A DNA stretch of 64,000 nt from Gammaproteobacteria bacterium (GTDB lineage: Bacteria; Pseudomonadota; Gammaproteobacteria; UBA6429; Thiohalophilaceae): positions 30,570 to 94,569 of the forward strand of contig JAPHTF010000012.1 of the NCBI GenBank assembly GCA_026197095.1, in the 5' to 3' direction. Positions 18,627-28,709 of the stretch are shown one piece after another. The notes under the pieces were generated by a model. The model had not been told where the DNA came from. It was given only the letters and a program-made list of their open reading frames with translations, and searched no databases. Made by a program: the position numbers and the translations under genes. Each line of letters begins with the position of its first letter. The first letter of the stretch is position 1.

Positions 18627-21302
18627 TTAATTGGCTAACTGACGTAATACGTAATGTAAGATACCGCCGTTACGCATGTAGATAATTTCCTGTGGCGTAT
18701 CGATACGTACTTTAGCGCTGAATGTAATGTCACCCTTATCTCCAGAAGCAACAACATTAACTTCTTTCGCATCACCGTTATTTAAACCTGTGATAGAAAA
18801 GACTTCATGGCCTGTTAACCCTAAACTTGCCGCGGTATCACCCTCATTAAATTGTAATGGAACAATCCCCATACACACGAGGTTAGTACGGTGAATACGT
18901 TCATAGCTTTCAGCAATAACCGCCTTGACACCTAACAGACGTGGACCTTTTGCTGCCCAGTCACGTGATGAACCCGAACCGTATTCTTTACCTGCAATAA
19001 CAATACTGGCTACACCTTCTTTTTGGTATTGCATGGCAGCTTCATAGATAGAGGTTTGTTTGCCTTCAGGAAGCTGTAATGTAATACCACCTTCGGTGCC
19101 AGGCGCGAGTAAGTTACGTAATCGAATATTGGCAAAGGTGCCTCGCATCATGACCTCATGATTACCACGACGTGAACCGTATGAGTTAAAGTCTGATGTA
19201 GCTACACCATTATCCATTAGGTATTTACCTGCCGGACTGTCTTGTTTTATCGCACCTGCGGGTGAAATATGATCGGTTGTTACTGAATCACCCAGTAACG
19301 CGAGTACACGTGCACCCGTAATGTCTTCAACAGTACCAGCTTCTTTACTCATGTCAGTAAAGTACGGTGGATTTTGCACGTAAGTTGAATCATTGTTCCA
19401 GTCAAAAAGTTGCCCTTCTGGCGACTTAAGGTTTGCCCAACGGTCGTTACCCGCAAATACATCTTGATAAGATGTTGTGAATTGTTCGCGCGTCACATTA
19501 GCAAGTACAACTTCCTGAATTTCATGTTGAGTCGGCCAGATATCTTTTAAGTAAACATCATTACCATTTTTATCTTTACCTAAAGAATCATTCTGTAAAT
19601 CAATATCCATCGTTCCTGCTATGGCATATGCAACAACCAAAGGTGGAGAGGCCAGGTAATTCATACGCACTTCGGCATGAACACGGCCTTCAAAGTTACG
19701 ATTACCAGAGATAACAGATGTGACTGTTAAATCTTCATCACTAATCGCTTTACTGACTTCTGCTGGTAATGGGCCTGAATTACCGATACATGTTGTACAA
19801 CCATAACCGACAACATTAAAACCTAAGGCATTAAGGTCATCCATTAAACCCGCGTGTTCTAAATAGTCAGATACAACACGAGAGCCAGGTCCTAACGATG
19901 TCTTAACCCATGGTTTAACATTTAAACCTAATGCATGTGCTTTACGTGCGACTAAACCAGCACCTAACATGACAGAAGGGTTAGAAGTATTTGTACAAGA
20001 GGTAATCGCAGCAATAACAACTGCGCCATCTTTAATTTCTACATCTTGTCCATTCATTGTTGTAGCAGCAACACCAGAACTTGTCGATTTGCGTTCTTCT
20101 TTTAATGCTTTTAAAGAACTCGTAAACATAGGCTGTGACTGACTCAGCGGTACACGATCTTGTGGACGTTTAGGGCCTGCCAAACTCGGCTCAACTGTTG
20201 AAATATCTAATTCAATCGTTGAGCTAAATTTAACGTTTAGCATATCTGCTTTTGACGTATTTTTAGCACGGAAGAAACCTTGTGCTTTTGCATACGCTTC
20301 AACAACAGCAATTGAATCTTCATCACGACCTGATAAACGTAAGTAGTTAATTGTTTCTTCATCAATCGGGAATATGCCACAGGTTGCGCCATATTCAGGT
20401 GCCATGTTAGCAAGTGTTGCACGATCAGCAAGGGGTAAAGAATCTAAACCTTCACCATAGAACTCAACGAACTTACCCACAACACCATGCTTACGTAACA
20501 TTTCAACAACAATCAAAACAAGATCAGTTGCTGTTGTGCCTTCAGGGAGTTTACCTTTTAATTCAAAGCCAACCACTTGAGGAATTAACATTGAAATAGG
20601 TTGGCCTAACATTGCAGCTTCAGCTTCAATACCGCCCACACCCCAACCGAGTACACCTAAACCATTAATCATGGTTGTATGAGAATCTGTACCTACTAAT
20701 GAGTCAGGATAAACTTGTAATACACCATTATTTGTTTGTGTGAAAACAGTACGCGCAAGATATTCAAGGTTAACTTGATGCACGATACCTGTTTCAGGTG
20801 GCACAACTTTAAAGTTTGAAAAGGCTTTTTGTCCCCACTTCAAAAATGCATAACGTTCCTGGTTACGTTGATACTCGAGCGATTCATTTTCTTCAAATGC
20901 AGATTGGTTACCAAATTTATCGACCTGTACAGAATGATCAATAACTAACTCAGCAGGTTGTAATGGATTAATTTTATCAGGATCACCGCCGAGATTTTTC
21001 ATTGCATCACGCATGGCGGCCAAATCAACAACAGCAGGTACACCGGTAAAATCTTGCATCAAGACACGGGCAGGGCGAAAAGCAATTTCCTGGCTTGGCT
21101 CAGCTAGAGGATCCCAGTTTGCTAAGGCTTCAATATCTTGCTTATTTACTGTTAAGTTATCTTCAAAGCGTAATAAGTTTTCGAGCAAAACTTTCATTGA
21201 GAAAGGTAAGTTCTCGCTGCCTTTAATTGCATCCAGACGGTAGTATTCATAGTCTTGTCCATTTACTTTTAGGACATCGCGAGAATTGAAACTGTTACTC
21301 AT
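18627..21302 (-). CDS. acnA: Aconitate hydratase A
   Basis: An 891-residue aconitase from the ATG at 21302, chosen because a GAGGAAGT ribosome site lies just upstream and the N-terminus [13 protein letters not shown] fits AcnA; a start at 21461 in the same frame would add 53 unlikely residues. It interconverts citrate and isocitrate using a 4Fe-4S cluster. Cluster and active-site segments are [24 protein letters not shown], the [14 protein letters not shown] substrate loop and [16 protein letters not shown]. AcnA (IRP1-like) can also bind RNA when it loses iron in other bacteria. It has its own terminator and is probably monocistronic. Confidence 0.97.
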   Translation of the reverse strand: MSNSFNSRDVLKVNGQDYEYYRLDAIKGSENLPFSMKVLLENLLRFEDNLTVNKQDIEALANWDPLAEPSQEIAFRPARVLMQDFTGVPAVVDLAAMRDAMKNLGGDPDKINPLQPAELVIDHSVQVDKFGNQSAFEENESLEYQRNQERYAFLKWGQKAFSNFKVVPPETGIVHQVNLEYLARTVFTQTNNGVLQVYPDSLVGTDSHTTMINGLGVLGWGVGGIEAEAAMLGQPISMLIPQVVGFELKGKLPEGTTATDLVLIVVEMLRKHGVVGKFVEFYGEGLDSLPLADRATLANMAPEYGATCGIFPIDEETINYLRLSGRDEDSIAVVEAYAKAQGFFRAKNTSKADMLNVKFSSTIELDISTVEPSLAGPKRPQDRVPLSQSQPMFTSSLKALKEERKSTSSGVAATTMNGQDVEIKDGAVVIAAITSCTNTSNPSVMLGAGLVARKAHALGLNVKPWVKTSLGPGSRVVSDYLEHAGLMDDLNALGFNVVGYGCTTCIGNSGPLPAEVSKAISDEDLTVTSVISGNRNFEGRVHAEVRMNYLASPPLVVAYAIAGTMDIDLQNDSLGKDKNGNDVYLKDIWPTQHEIQEVVLANVTREQFTTSYQDVFAGNDRWANLKSPEGQLFDWNNDSTYVQNPPYFTDMSKEAGTVEDITGARVLALLGDSVTTDHISPAGAIKQDSPAGKYLMDNGVATSDFNSYGSRRGNHEVMMRGTFANIRLRNLLAPGTEGGITLQLPEGKQTSIYEAAMQYQKEGVASIVIAGKEYGSGSSRDWAAKGPRLLGVKAVIAESYERIHRTNLVCMGIVPLQFNEGDTAASLGLTGHEVFSITGLNNGDAKEVNVVASGDKGDITFSAKVRIDTPQEIIYMRNGGILHYVLRQLAN

Positions 21303-21487
21303 ATTACTTCCTCGATTAAAATCTTGCTTGTTTATAACTTGTTGTTTTTTAAAGAAAAATATTGTTGTTCTTGCTGGAAATGCCGATATTATAGCCTGAA
21401 TTTGGTTTTTATGCGCGGCTGATTCATTTATCAAAGCCAATCCGTGAATAATATAAACCACGAATAAATACTGAGTTTTATAGGGCG

Positions 21488-21898
21488 TTAATTTTTAGAA
21501 ATTATTGATGTGACTATTTGGTTTAGTAAAGCAATGGTTTCGGGTGTGAACTCACTGGAAATCCGATCTTGTACGAGAGCAACTTCTCTTTTTGCTAATT
21601 CTAATCGCCTTAAACCTGACTCAGTTAATTTCATATAAAATGAACGTTTGTCTTTTGGGTTTTTTATACTCTCAACGATATCCGCTTTGATCAGATCGTT
21701 TGATAATACACTCATTGTTGCTCGCGTAACATTTAAATATCGACTTAAATCAGAGACGGTGATCTTGCCTGATTTTTCTAAAAATAACATTGCACGAAAT
21801 TGTGGTATGCGTAAGCCTGAATACATTAAAGCTAAATTTAATTTTTTTTCAAAAATTTGTGTTGCTTCCAGCAATTGAATGATGTGTAGCGATTCCAT
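21488..21898 (-). CDS. MarR family transcriptional regulator
   Basis: A 136-residue winged-helix protein from the ATG at 21898 ([12 protein letters not shown]), preceded by AGGA; a start at 21940 is also in frame but has no good ribosome site. The HTH is [25 protein letters not shown] and the wing is [14 protein letters not shown], containing the family's DxRxxxxxLT-like pattern. It is divergent from a DsrE2-like gene, and a perfect 10+10 palindrome lies between them. It probably represses itself and that gene. The ligand is not known. Confidence 0.85.
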   Translation of the reverse strand: MESLHIIQLLEATQIFEKKLNLALMYSGLRIPQFRAMLFLEKSGKITVSDLSRYLNVTRATMSVLSNDLIKADIVESIKNPKDKRSFYMKLTESGLRRLELAKREVALVQDRISSEFTPETIALLNQIVTSIISKN

Positions 21899-21923
21899 TT
21901 TAATCCTGTTTTTATAGTAGTTA

Positions 21924-21934
21924 GTTAGGCTAAC
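21924..21934. promoter_or_regulatory. Short palindrome in marR leader
   Basis: GTTAG and CTAAC flank a single G, 26 bases upstream of the marR start. MarR-family sites are often palindromes of this type, so it could be an autoregulatory half-operator. It is short and could be chance. Confidence 0.3.
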
Positions 21935-21990
21935 AATCAAAAAACTATTTCACTATATTAACTTATTTTTATAGTCTTAATACAGGTTAA

Positions 21991-22012
21991 TAATTACATA
22001 GATATGTAATTA
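21991..22012. promoter_or_regulatory. Candidate MarR operator (22-bp palindrome)
   Basis: TAATTACATA (21991-22000) and TATGTAATTA (22003-22012) are perfect inverted copies around GA. The site is in the region between the divergent MarR and DsrE2-like genes, 41 bases before the latter's ATG, where a repressor would block transcription. Confidence 0.65.
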
Positions 22013-22052
22013 ATTATTTAGACATAATTAAAATAAGTTTAGGAGTATTGTT

Positions 22053-22622
22053 ATGAGTACAGTAATTGAAGACGGTATGATAGAAAATATTTCACTTGTA
22101 AATAAGATAACAGATCTTGAAGAAAAAATTAAAGCAATGGAAAAAAGATTACCTAAGGATCAGGTTTCAATTATTGTCTTATCAGGTGACTTTGATAAAG
22201 CTATGGCAGCATTCATGATGGCTAATGGTGCTGTTGGTATGGGCATGGAAGTGACAATGTTTTTTACTTTTTGGGGATGTTCGGTCATTAAAAAGGAAAG
22301 AAGGCTTAAAGGTAAAAAATTTACTCATAAGCTTGTTAATCTGATGTTACCCGCAAGTAGTAAAGAACTTCCGCCATCAAAAATGTCTTTTGCTGGATTT
22401 GGGCGAAAAATGTTTAATCATATGATGAAAGGTCAAATGTCATCACTTGAAGAACAAATAGAAATTGCGGTTGAATCAGGTGTTAAATTTCAAGTGTGTT
22501 CGCCATCATTAGGAATGATGGGATTTGATAAAGATGAATGGGCTGTGCCTGTCGATATATGTGGTGTCGCGGCAATGTATGAAGTCGCACTTAATGCAAG
22601 AACAGCATATTTCATTTCTTGA
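22053..22622 (+). CDS. DsrE/DsrF/DrsH-like (DsrE2) family protein
   Basis: A 189-residue protein. An N-terminal coiled segment (about 10-38, LVNKITDLEEKIKAMEKRL) precedes a DsrE-like Rossmann domain (SIIVLSGDFDKAMAAFMMANG; MEVTMFFTFWG). Conserved cysteines are in FFTFWGCSV, FQVCSPS and VDICGV. DsrE2 proteins take part in cytoplasmic sulfur-carrier relays with TusA and rhodanese in sulfur-oxidising bacteria. There is a hydrophobic patch at FMMANGAVGMGMEVTMFF that may associate with membrane. A TAGGAGT site precedes the ATG. It is controlled, by position, by the divergent MarR regulator. No rhodanese is adjacent; a TusA is encoded about 11 kb away. Confidence 0.85.
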   Translation: MSTVIEDGMIENISLVNKITDLEEKIKAMEKRLPKDQVSIIVLSGDFDKAMAAFMMANGAVGMGMEVTMFFTFWGCSVIKKERRLKGKKFTHKLVNLMLPASSKELPPSKMSFAGFGRKMFNHMMKGQMSSLEEQIEIAVESGVKFQVCSPSLGMMGFDKDEWAVPVDICGVAAMYEVALNARTAYFIS

Positions 22623-22699
22623 ATATAAAAAAGGATAAAGACAGCCGTGTAGTATTAATATGCTGCCTTGATCCATTTTTAATTTAAGGTCTGTTATAT

Positions 22700-23320
22700 T
22701 TATGTTTTATTAAGCTGGTTTTCAGCCTCGCGCATATATTTTTTACGATTAAAGAGAATATGCCAGCGGCGTCCCCCAAGTTGTTGCCATAAGACTGCAC
22801 TTCGAATTCCGGCTAAAAGAACAGTTCTGATTTTATTCGATACAGTTGTATTAGTAAGATGATGTTGCTCACCATTCACCATAATGCGCGGACCAAGCTT
22901 ACTAATGGTGCGACTGTATAAGTCAGCAATATTTGCAATAACATTTTCATGTGTTGTTGAAAAATGTTCAGACTGCCGGGTGGCCAATTCTACGCCACTT
23001 GATAATGTTTCAAGCATTTCAGAATTATTCATAAGCCGTCTCTCAAGGAATAAGATACCCACAACATATCGTGAGATATCGATATTTCGATGTTCTGCAT
23101 CTTTACCAAATTGATATATTAATGTTCGGAAGCCAAGTGAAAGATTGTTTATATTCCCAAAAACCTGAAGCACATCATCAGGATCCGTTTCAAAAATGCT
23201 TTCTACACTGACCTTTAAGTCATCATCAGCAATAGTTCCTTCGTTTGCTAATGTATTAACCAGTGCAGCGGCGCGAAAGACACCTGCAAGTGCAAGAGTT
23301 CGTGATTCAAATTCATCCAT
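22700..23320 (-). CDS. hflD: HflD-like lysogenisation regulator
   Basis: A 206-residue, mostly helical protein matching HflD (RTLALAGVFRAAALV near the start; SLGFRTLIYQFG; HILFNRKKYMREAE at the end). In E. coli HflD is a membrane-associated protein that binds phage lambda CII and slows lysogeny; its native role is not clear. It lies 22 bases downstream of mnmA on the same strand, the order known from enterobacteria. Confidence 0.92.
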   Translation of the reverse strand: MDEFESRTLALAGVFRAAALVNTLANEGTIADDDLKVSVESIFETDPDDVLQVFGNINNLSLGFRTLIYQFGKDAEHRNIDISRYVVGILFLERRLMNNSEMLETLSSGVELATRQSEHFSTTHENVIANIADLYSRTISKLGPRIMVNGEQHHLTNTTVSNKIRTVLLAGIRSAVLWQQLGGRRWHILFNRKKYMREAENQLNKT

Positions 23321-23342
23321 TATATAAATTCTTTAGGGTTAT

Positions 23343-24518
23343 TTAATTATGCGTATTTGCGTCTAAAGGTGTATTCGAGATATGTGGCGTGTTCGAAATA
23401 CGCGGTGTATTCGAAATACGCGGTGTATTCGAAATAATGGTCCCACCACCTAAACATTCTTCACCATCATAAAAAACAATGGCTTGCCCGGGCGTGATAG
23501 CCCATTGTGGCTGATCAAATATAATATGCCATGTTTGATCTTTTTCTTGATACTCAACCGTGCAACTAGCATCTTTTTGCCGGTAGCGTGTTTTAGCAAC
23601 ACAGCGAAATGAAAATGATGGAGCTTTACCTTGTACCCAATGCATATCATTAGCAGAACATTCTTTTTGGTGTAGAAGAGGGTGGTTATTACCTTGCACC
23701 ACGATAAGAATATTATTTTCTAAGTCTTTATCGGCAACATACCAGGGTGTATCACTAAAATTTTTTAAGCCACCAATGCCCAGGCCTTGTCTTTGCCCAA
23801 GTGTGTAATACATTAATCCATCATGTTTGCCAACGCGCTGGCCATCAGGTGTTTGCATTTCACCGGGCTGAGCAGGTAAATATTTTTGCAAAAAGGCTTT
23901 AAAATCACGTTCCCCAATAAAACAAATACCTGTGCTGTCTTTTTTGTCGTAAGTAATAAGATTGTTTTCTTCTGCAATTCTACGCACTTCAGGTTTTTCA
24001 AGCTCACCAACTGGGAATAAACTTTTTGCAAGTTGTTCCTGACCTAAAGTATACAAAAAGTATGTTTGGTCTTTATTATTATCAATACCTTTGATGAGTT
24101 TATAAACGCCATCCTGAAAACGAATGCGGGCATAATGGCCAGTCGCAATTTTTTTTGCTCCTTGTGAAATAGCATAATCAAGAAAGGCTTTAAACTTTAT
24201 TTCCTTGTTACATAGAATATCCGGGTTGGGTGTTCTGCCCGCGGCATACTCCTGTAAGAAATATTCAAATACGCGATCCCAGTATTGATCTGAAAAATTA
24301 ACGCTTTGTAAGTTTACATCTAAAACATCACAGACTTTTTGAGCATCACTTAAATCTTCTTCTGCAGCACAGTAACCATCTTTATCATCACCTTCCCAGT
24401 TTTTCATGAAAAGACCCTGCACAGAAAAACCTTGTTGCTTTAGCAATAACGCTGCAACAGATGAATCAACACCACCGGACATGCCAACAAATATATTTGA
24501 ACCTTTTTCTAAACTCAT
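23343..24518 (-). CDS. mnmA: tRNA-specific 2-thiouridylase
   Basis: A 391-residue enzyme that thiolates uridine 34 of Lys, Glu and Gln tRNAs, receiving sulfur through the Tus relay. The ATP-PPi loop SGGVDSS is at 14-20. The two catalytic cysteines are Cys103 ([12 protein letters not shown]) and Cys199 (STGICFIGE). The usual protein ends soon after the CLGGGTI strand; here about 30 more residues follow, built from a hexapeptide close to NTPRIS repeated in tandem and encoded by four 18-base repeats. The tail is probably unstructured and looks recently expanded. hflD follows. Confidence 0.96.
   Translation of the reverse strand: MSLEKGSNIFVGMSGGVDSSVAALLLKQQGFSVQGLFMKNWEGDDKDGYCAAEEDLSDAQKVCDVLDVNLQSVNFSDQYWDRVFEYFLQEYAAGRTPNPDILCNKEIKFKAFLDYAISQGAKKIATGHYARIRFQDGVYKLIKGIDNNKDQTYFLYTLGQEQLAKSLFPVGELEKPEVRRIAEENNLITYDKKDSTGICFIGERDFKAFLQKYLPAQPGEMQTPDGQRVGKHDGLMYYTLGQRQGLGIGGLKNFSDTPWYVADKDLENNILIVVQGNNHPLLHQKECSANDMHWVQGKAPSFSFRCVAKTRYRQKDASCTVEYQEKDQTWHIIFDQPQWAITPGQAIVFYDGEECLGGGTIISNTPRISNTPRISNTPHISNTPLDANTHN
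23368..23439 (-). repeat. Four tandem 18-bp repeats inside the 3' end of mnmA
   Basis: Units begin at 23368, 23386, 23404 and 23422, consensus GGTGTATTCGAAATACGC. The two middle units differ at two positions and the outer ones are more diverged. The length is a multiple of three, so copy-number change would keep the mnmA frame. Each unit also contains GTATT-CGA-AATAC, a small hairpin, so the mRNA end could fold into a series of stems before hflD. Confidence 0.85.
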
Positions 24519-24702
24519 ATTTTATAACTATATTTTATGCGGCTAAAGTTGCTAAGGTTTATTTCGTTGTCATGAAAAAGAGGCGGTTTAATACTGTTTA
24601 CGAGAATTTTAATATGAATATTCGGTGACAGATATGATGTACGCAGTTTCATTGAATGTAATCAGACAAATTATATTCTCAATTTTCCTTATTTGCAGTA
24701 AA

Positions 24703-24724
24703 ACTTTACACAATCTTGACATAA
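24703..24724 (+). promoter_or_regulatory. Candidate response-regulator boxes (two 11-bp units)
   Basis: ACTTTACACAA is followed directly by TCTTGACATAA, sharing CTT(T/G)ACA at an 11-base period. The site ends 71 bases before the response-regulator ATG. Near-identical units occur before the eptA-like gene and before the thioredoxin/DUF4266 set, which points to autoregulation by this two-component system. Confidence 0.5.
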
Positions 24725-24795
24725 AAACAATTAAAATTCGCCTTGAATTACATTTTTCATAGTAAGCTATTTGTTGTGATAACCGGAAATATGAA

Positions 24796-25485
24796 ATGCG
24801 GATCTTAATCATTGAAGACAATCAAGATATTGCTGCAAATCTTGCAGACTATTTAGAAAACCAGGGACATACCATTGATGCTGCTGCAGACGGTATAACA
24901 GGTTTACATATGGCGGTGGTCAACGAATATGAAGTGATTATTCTGGATCTTATGTTGCCAGGAATGGACGGTATTGATGTCTGTAAAAAAATTCGTACAG
25001 AAGCGCTAAAACAAACGCCTATTCTTATGTTAACTGCCCGCGATACGGTTGAAGACAAGCTCAATGGTTTTTCTGTCGGTGCTGATGATTACCTGGTAAA
25101 ACCTTTTTCAATGCGTGAATTACATGCCCGTTTACAAATATTAAGCCGCCGGCAAATACAGCCATTTGGCAGTAACAAACTTCGCGTTGCCGATCTTGAG
25201 CTTGATTTAGGAACAATGGAAGTACATCGAGGGAGTGAACTTATTGATCTGGCACCCATTGGCAAAAAGCTGCTCGAAGAATTAATGCGCTCGGCACCAA
25301 AGCTTGTACGGCGACAAAAGCTGGAACATGTTATTTGGGGTGATATCCCACCAGATAGTGATGCATTAAGAGCACATATGCATAATTTGCGTCGATTAAT
25401 CGACAAACCTTTTAATAAACAACTCCTGCAAACTGAACGTGGTTTAGGTTACCGCCTGGTTGATCCCGATGCAATTTCGTCATAG
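24796..25485 (+). CDS. OmpR/PmrA-type response regulator
   Basis: A 229-residue regulator. Receiver domain: acidic pocket in MRILIIEDNQD, phospho-acceptor Asp in VIILDLMLPGMDG (residue 51), Lys in DDYLVKPFSMRE. A C-terminal winged helix ends with TERGLGYRLVDP. It overlaps the following kinase gene by about 17 bases, so the two are co-translated. The neighbouring eptA-like gene suggests a PmrAB-like role in envelope remodelling, but I cannot assign the exact subfamily. Confidence 0.9.
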   Translation: MRILIIEDNQDIAANLADYLENQGHTIDAAADGITGLHMAVVNEYEVIILDLMLPGMDGIDVCKKIRTEALKQTPILMLTARDTVEDKLNGFSVGADDYLVKPFSMRELHARLQILSRRQIQPFGSNKLRVADLELDLGTMEVHRGSELIDLAPIGKKLLEELMRSAPKLVRRQKLEHVIWGDIPPDSDALRAHMHNLRRLIDKPFNKQLLQTERGLGYRLVDPDAISS

Positions 25486-26737
25486 TTTACGTTTTCGAAT
25501 TCTTTTCTCCTACCTGATATTTGGCATCAGTTTTGGTGTTGTGATGGCAGTATTCCATTACCTTTCACTAGATGAGCTGGAAGAAATTCTGATTTACGAG
25601 CAGGTAACAGATGAAATGCACCTTTTTGTTAACCTTACTGATAAAGATAAAAATATCACCCGCCTTCATACAAAAAAAATCACTGCATTTAAAAAAACAC
25701 CTGGTGAAGTCATCGTTTCTTTTCCATTTCTTAGTTCATTGTCTCCGGGTTTTCATGAAAAATATTTCAATAAGCATACTTACACCATTTTGATTAATGA
25801 AAAAGAGAATTTTCGTTATTATGTTTTATATGATGAAACCGATTTTGCTGCACGGGAAGATTTTTTATTAATTACTCTTTCTATTAGTATCGCACTAGCC
25901 ATACTTTTTGCACTTTGGTTTGGCTATTGGATTTCAGGAAAAATAATTTCGCCCATTAGGTATTTGGCAAATCAGGTAGGACAATTGCAGACCGGCCAAT
26001 TAGAAATAAAATTATCAACTGAATATGCTGATGATGAAGTGGGACAGTTAGCTGAAACGTTTGATGAGTTTATGCATAAGCTTGTTCTATTTGTTGAACG
26101 AGAACGTAGCTTTACTGCCGCTGCAAGCCACGAGTTACGTACGCCGCTTGCAATTATACAAGGCGCAGTTGAAGTAATGATTGCAAAAGGTAATTTAACC
26201 GCTGAAGATGCTAAGCGACTCGAGCGTATAGAACGAGCTTCTCATGATATGAGCCAGAACCTGACTGCTTTACTGGTATTGGCTCGTGAACCAAGTGGCG
26301 AAGCTGTGGTTGAAGGTGAAGTTGATCTCCCACAAATTATTGAAAACGTTATACAGTCATACCAGGTGGCTTATTCAGCTAATAATGATGTTTCCCTTAA
26401 CCTGGATTTACGTAACCATGTCGTCATTAATGCGCCATCAAATATTGTCAGTATCCTGGTTGGTAACCTGATACGAAATGCTTTTTTATATACTGAGAAA
26501 GGCTGTATTAATATTCGTCTTGATAGCAACAAACTTGAAATTTCTGACACGGGTATTGGTGTTTCAGAAAAAGATTTACCCAATATATTTAAGCAGGGTT
26601 TTCGTGGTTCGAATGCTGTAGGAAATGGTTCAGGTTTGGGTTTGTCATTAGCAAAACGAATTTGTGATTATTATGGCTGGGAACTAATAATTGATAGTAA
26701 TAAAAATACAGGCACAATTGTGACCTGGTACTTTTAA
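25469..26737 (+). CDS. Sensor histidine kinase (PmrB/QseC-like architecture)
   Basis: About 422 residues from the ATG at 25469 (MQFRHSLRFRILFSYLIFG); an ATG at 25460 is three codons earlier. Order: TM helix (about 9-28), a roughly 100-residue periplasmic sensor, TM helix (about 135-155), HAMP, HisKA with His in TAAASHELRTPLAI, and HATPase with GNLIRNAFLYTE, DTGIGVSEKDLP and GSGLGLSLAKR. It ends in the sequence that starts the first 11-base repeat of the eptA upstream region. The signal is unknown; polycationic peptides, iron or pH would fit a PmrB-like system. Confidence 0.9.
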   Translation: MQFRHSLRFRILFSYLIFGISFGVVMAVFHYLSLDELEEILIYEQVTDEMHLFVNLTDKDKNITRLHTKKITAFKKTPGEVIVSFPFLSSLSPGFHEKYFNKHTYTILINEKENFRYYVLYDETDFAAREDFLLITLSISIALAILFALWFGYWISGKIISPIRYLANQVGQLQTGQLEIKLSTEYADDEVGQLAETFDEFMHKLVLFVERERSFTAAASHELRTPLAIIQGAVEVMIAKGNLTAEDAKRLERIERASHDMSQNLTALLVLAREPSGEAVVEGEVDLPQIIENVIQSYQVAYSANNDVSLNLDLRNHVVINAPSNIVSILVGNLIRNAFLYTEKGCINIRLDSNKLEISDTGIGVSEKDLPNIFKQGFRGSNAVGNGSGLGLSLAKRICDYYGWELIIDSNKNTGTIVTWYF

Positions 26738-26781
26738 TTTTGACGTAATTTTAACCTTACCTTTACCTTACCTTTATTCTT
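26738..26781 (+). promoter_or_regulatory. Candidate response-regulator boxes (four 11-bp units) upstream of eptA-like gene
   Basis: Starting right after the kinase stop, four units follow at an exact 11-base period: TTTTGACGTAA, TTTTAACCTTA, CCTTTACCTTA, CCTTTATTCTT. In addition, ACCTTACCTTT is duplicated perfectly at 26754-26775. The first units match those upstream of the thioredoxin gene at 28710. OmpR-family regulators bind direct repeats of this spacing. The array is 195 bases upstream of the eptA-like ATG, which is rather far. Confidence 0.5.
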
Positions 26782-26890
26782 CCATACATATACTTCTTAT
26801 TAATTTTTATGCGTTTGTTCGTATAAAAATAACCAACTCACTTCAGGGATGACTTTTTCATAGTTGCGTATTTTATTATGTACTTGACTA

Positions 26891-26914
26891 TGGGTATTTG
26901 GGTATTTGGGTATT
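26891..26914 (+). repeat. Three tandem copies of TGGGTATT
   Basis: A perfect 8-base unit repeated three times, 61 bases before the eptA-like ATG and just after a TTGACT hexamer at 26884-26889 that could serve as a -35 element. Copy-number change would alter promoter spacing or leader length. Confidence 0.7.
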
Positions 26915-26975
26915 AGTTAGCGCGACCAGAATAATTATATTGTGTCAGAAGTAAGTAATAAGCGGTTAGGTCTGA

Positions 26976-28655
26976 ATGATTAAAAGCATGCAAATTGACA
27001 AGCAGTTATACCAGAAAGTTAGTACAACTATTTTTTCTTTTGCGGGTAAATACCCAATATTAACAGTAACGATTTATCTTATGCTGACAGGTAATTTGGC
27101 TTTTTGGTCTGCATTTCAAAAAATAAATACCGGAAGCTTTCTAAATACGCTTTTGTTTACCGTTTCATTTTTTATATTTATTGCTTTATTTATAGCAGTC
27201 TTGCTTTATCTTGTTAGATTCAAATATGTATTAAAACCGATATTGGTATTTATTCTTATCGCATCATCTTTTGCCAGTTATTTTATGACCAACTATGGTG
27301 TCATGATTGATACCACAATGATTTATAACTTAATGGAAACGGACTCAAGTGAAGCAGGTGATTTGATAAGTACGGGGCTTATTTTACATGTGTTTTTATT
27401 TGGCGTTTTACCCTCTATTCTAATAGTTAAAAGCCGCATTTATTATTTGTCACCTGCAAAACAGGCTTTTCGCAATACTGTAGCAATAGGATTATTTATT
27501 GCTATCTTTATTGGTAATTTCCTGATGTTTTCTTCCCACTACGCGTCTTTTTTCAGAAATCATCATCATGTTCGTTACCTGATTAATCCTGTAAATTATG
27601 TATATAGTATTGGTAAATATCTATCACAGACCCTAATGGTTGAAGACACCACAGCAGTACAGATTGGCATGGATGCGCATGTAAACAAAGATATAAAGAT
27701 GATTAAGAAACGATCCGTTATTGTGCTGGTCGTTGGCGAAACGGCGCGTGCTATGAATTTTTCACTTAATGGGTATAATAAAAATACCAATCCGCTACTT
27801 GCAAATGAGGATATATTAAATTATCCGAATTTTTATTCGTGTGGAACGTCTACCCATGTATCTTTACCTTGTATGTTTTCCATGTTTGGGCGAGAAGATT
27901 TTGATGAAGCTCGAGCAAAATATTTTGAAAAATTACCCGATGTATTACAACGTGCAGGAATCGATGTATCCTGGAGAGATAATAATTCTGGCTGTAAAGG
28001 TGTTTGTAAAAATATACCGACAGAAAATACTAACCTTATAAATTTAGATTATGTCTGTAGCGATTCTGAATGTTATGATGAGGCCATGCTTGTTGGTCTC
28101 AAAGACATTATTAAAGCTAAAACTAAAAATGCTGTTATTATATTGCATCAAAAGGGCAGTCATGGCCCGGCTTATTATCTGCGCCATCCATCAACCTTTC
28201 AGAAATTCATACCTGAATGTGAAACAAGTGAGCTCAGTAATTGTTCAACTAATGAAATTACAAATGCATATGACAATACGATTCTCTACACCGATCACTT
28301 TCTGGCTAAGGTAATTTCATTGCTTAAAGACGAAGCAGGCGAAATTGATACTGCGATGTTGTATGTGTCTGATCATGGCGAGTCACTGGGTGAAAACCAT
28401 GTTTACCTACACAGCTTGCCCTACCTGATTGCACCTGAAGACCAAAAGCATGTGCCATTCATAACCTGGTTTTCAGACAGCTTTAGCGAACACAATCTAC
28501 TTGATCAGACATGCCTGAAGAAGAATGTTAATAATGCCTATAGTCACGATAACTTATTTCATTCAATATTAGGCTTAACACACGTATCAACATCAATTTA
28601 TAAACCTGAACTAGATATCTACAGACATTGCAGGAAGCCCATAAGCTACTTGTGA
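26976..28655 (+). CDS. eptA: Phosphoethanolamine transferase (EptA/MCR family)
   Basis: A 559-residue inner-membrane enzyme that moves phosphoethanolamine from phosphatidylethanolamine to lipid A or another envelope glycan, lowering negative charge and affinity for cationic peptides. Five hydrophobic helices lie in the first ~230 residues, followed by a periplasmic sulfatase-like domain. Visible metal and nucleophile segments are VVGETARA (Glu), SCGTSTHVSLPCMFS (nucleophile Thr), and DHGESLGENHVYLHSLPY (Asp-His). Paired cysteines (SGCKGVCK; CSDSEC) fit the disulfides of this family. It follows a two-component system and probably belongs to its regulon. EptA rather than EptB or EptC is a best guess. 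Confidence 0.88.
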   Translation: MIKSMQIDKQLYQKVSTTIFSFAGKYPILTVTIYLMLTGNLAFWSAFQKINTGSFLNTLLFTVSFFIFIALFIAVLLYLVRFKYVLKPILVFILIASSFASYFMTNYGVMIDTTMIYNLMETDSSEAGDLISTGLILHVFLFGVLPSILIVKSRIYYLSPAKQAFRNTVAIGLFIAIFIGNFLMFSSHYASFFRNHHHVRYLINPVNYVYSIGKYLSQTLMVEDTTAVQIGMDAHVNKDIKMIKKRSVIVLVVGETARAMNFSLNGYNKNTNPLLANEDILNYPNFYSCGTSTHVSLPCMFSMFGREDFDEARAKYFEKLPDVLQRAGIDVSWRDNNSGCKGVCKNIPTENTNLINLDYVCSDSECYDEAMLVGLKDIIKAKTKNAVIILHQKGSHGPAYYLRHPSTFQKFIPECETSELSNCSTNEITNAYDNTILYTDHFLAKVISLLKDEAGEIDTAMLYVSDHGESLGENHVYLHSLPYLIAPEDQKHVPFITWFSDSFSEHNLLDQTCLKKNVNNAYSHDNLFHSILGLTHVSTSIYKPELDIYRHCRKPISYL

Positions 28656-28709
28656 GAGAAGGCTATATTCAACAGCCTGAAAATGTTAGACCCTTTCACA
28701 TTTCGAGCA

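Noticed and set aside
21303..21461. 53-residue N-terminal extension of AcnA
   Set aside because: No homology to the family opening, no ribosome site; GAGGAAGT precedes the ATG at 21302.
23368..23439. CRISPR array
   Set aside because: Units of 18 bases are contiguous with no spacers and lie inside a coding frame.
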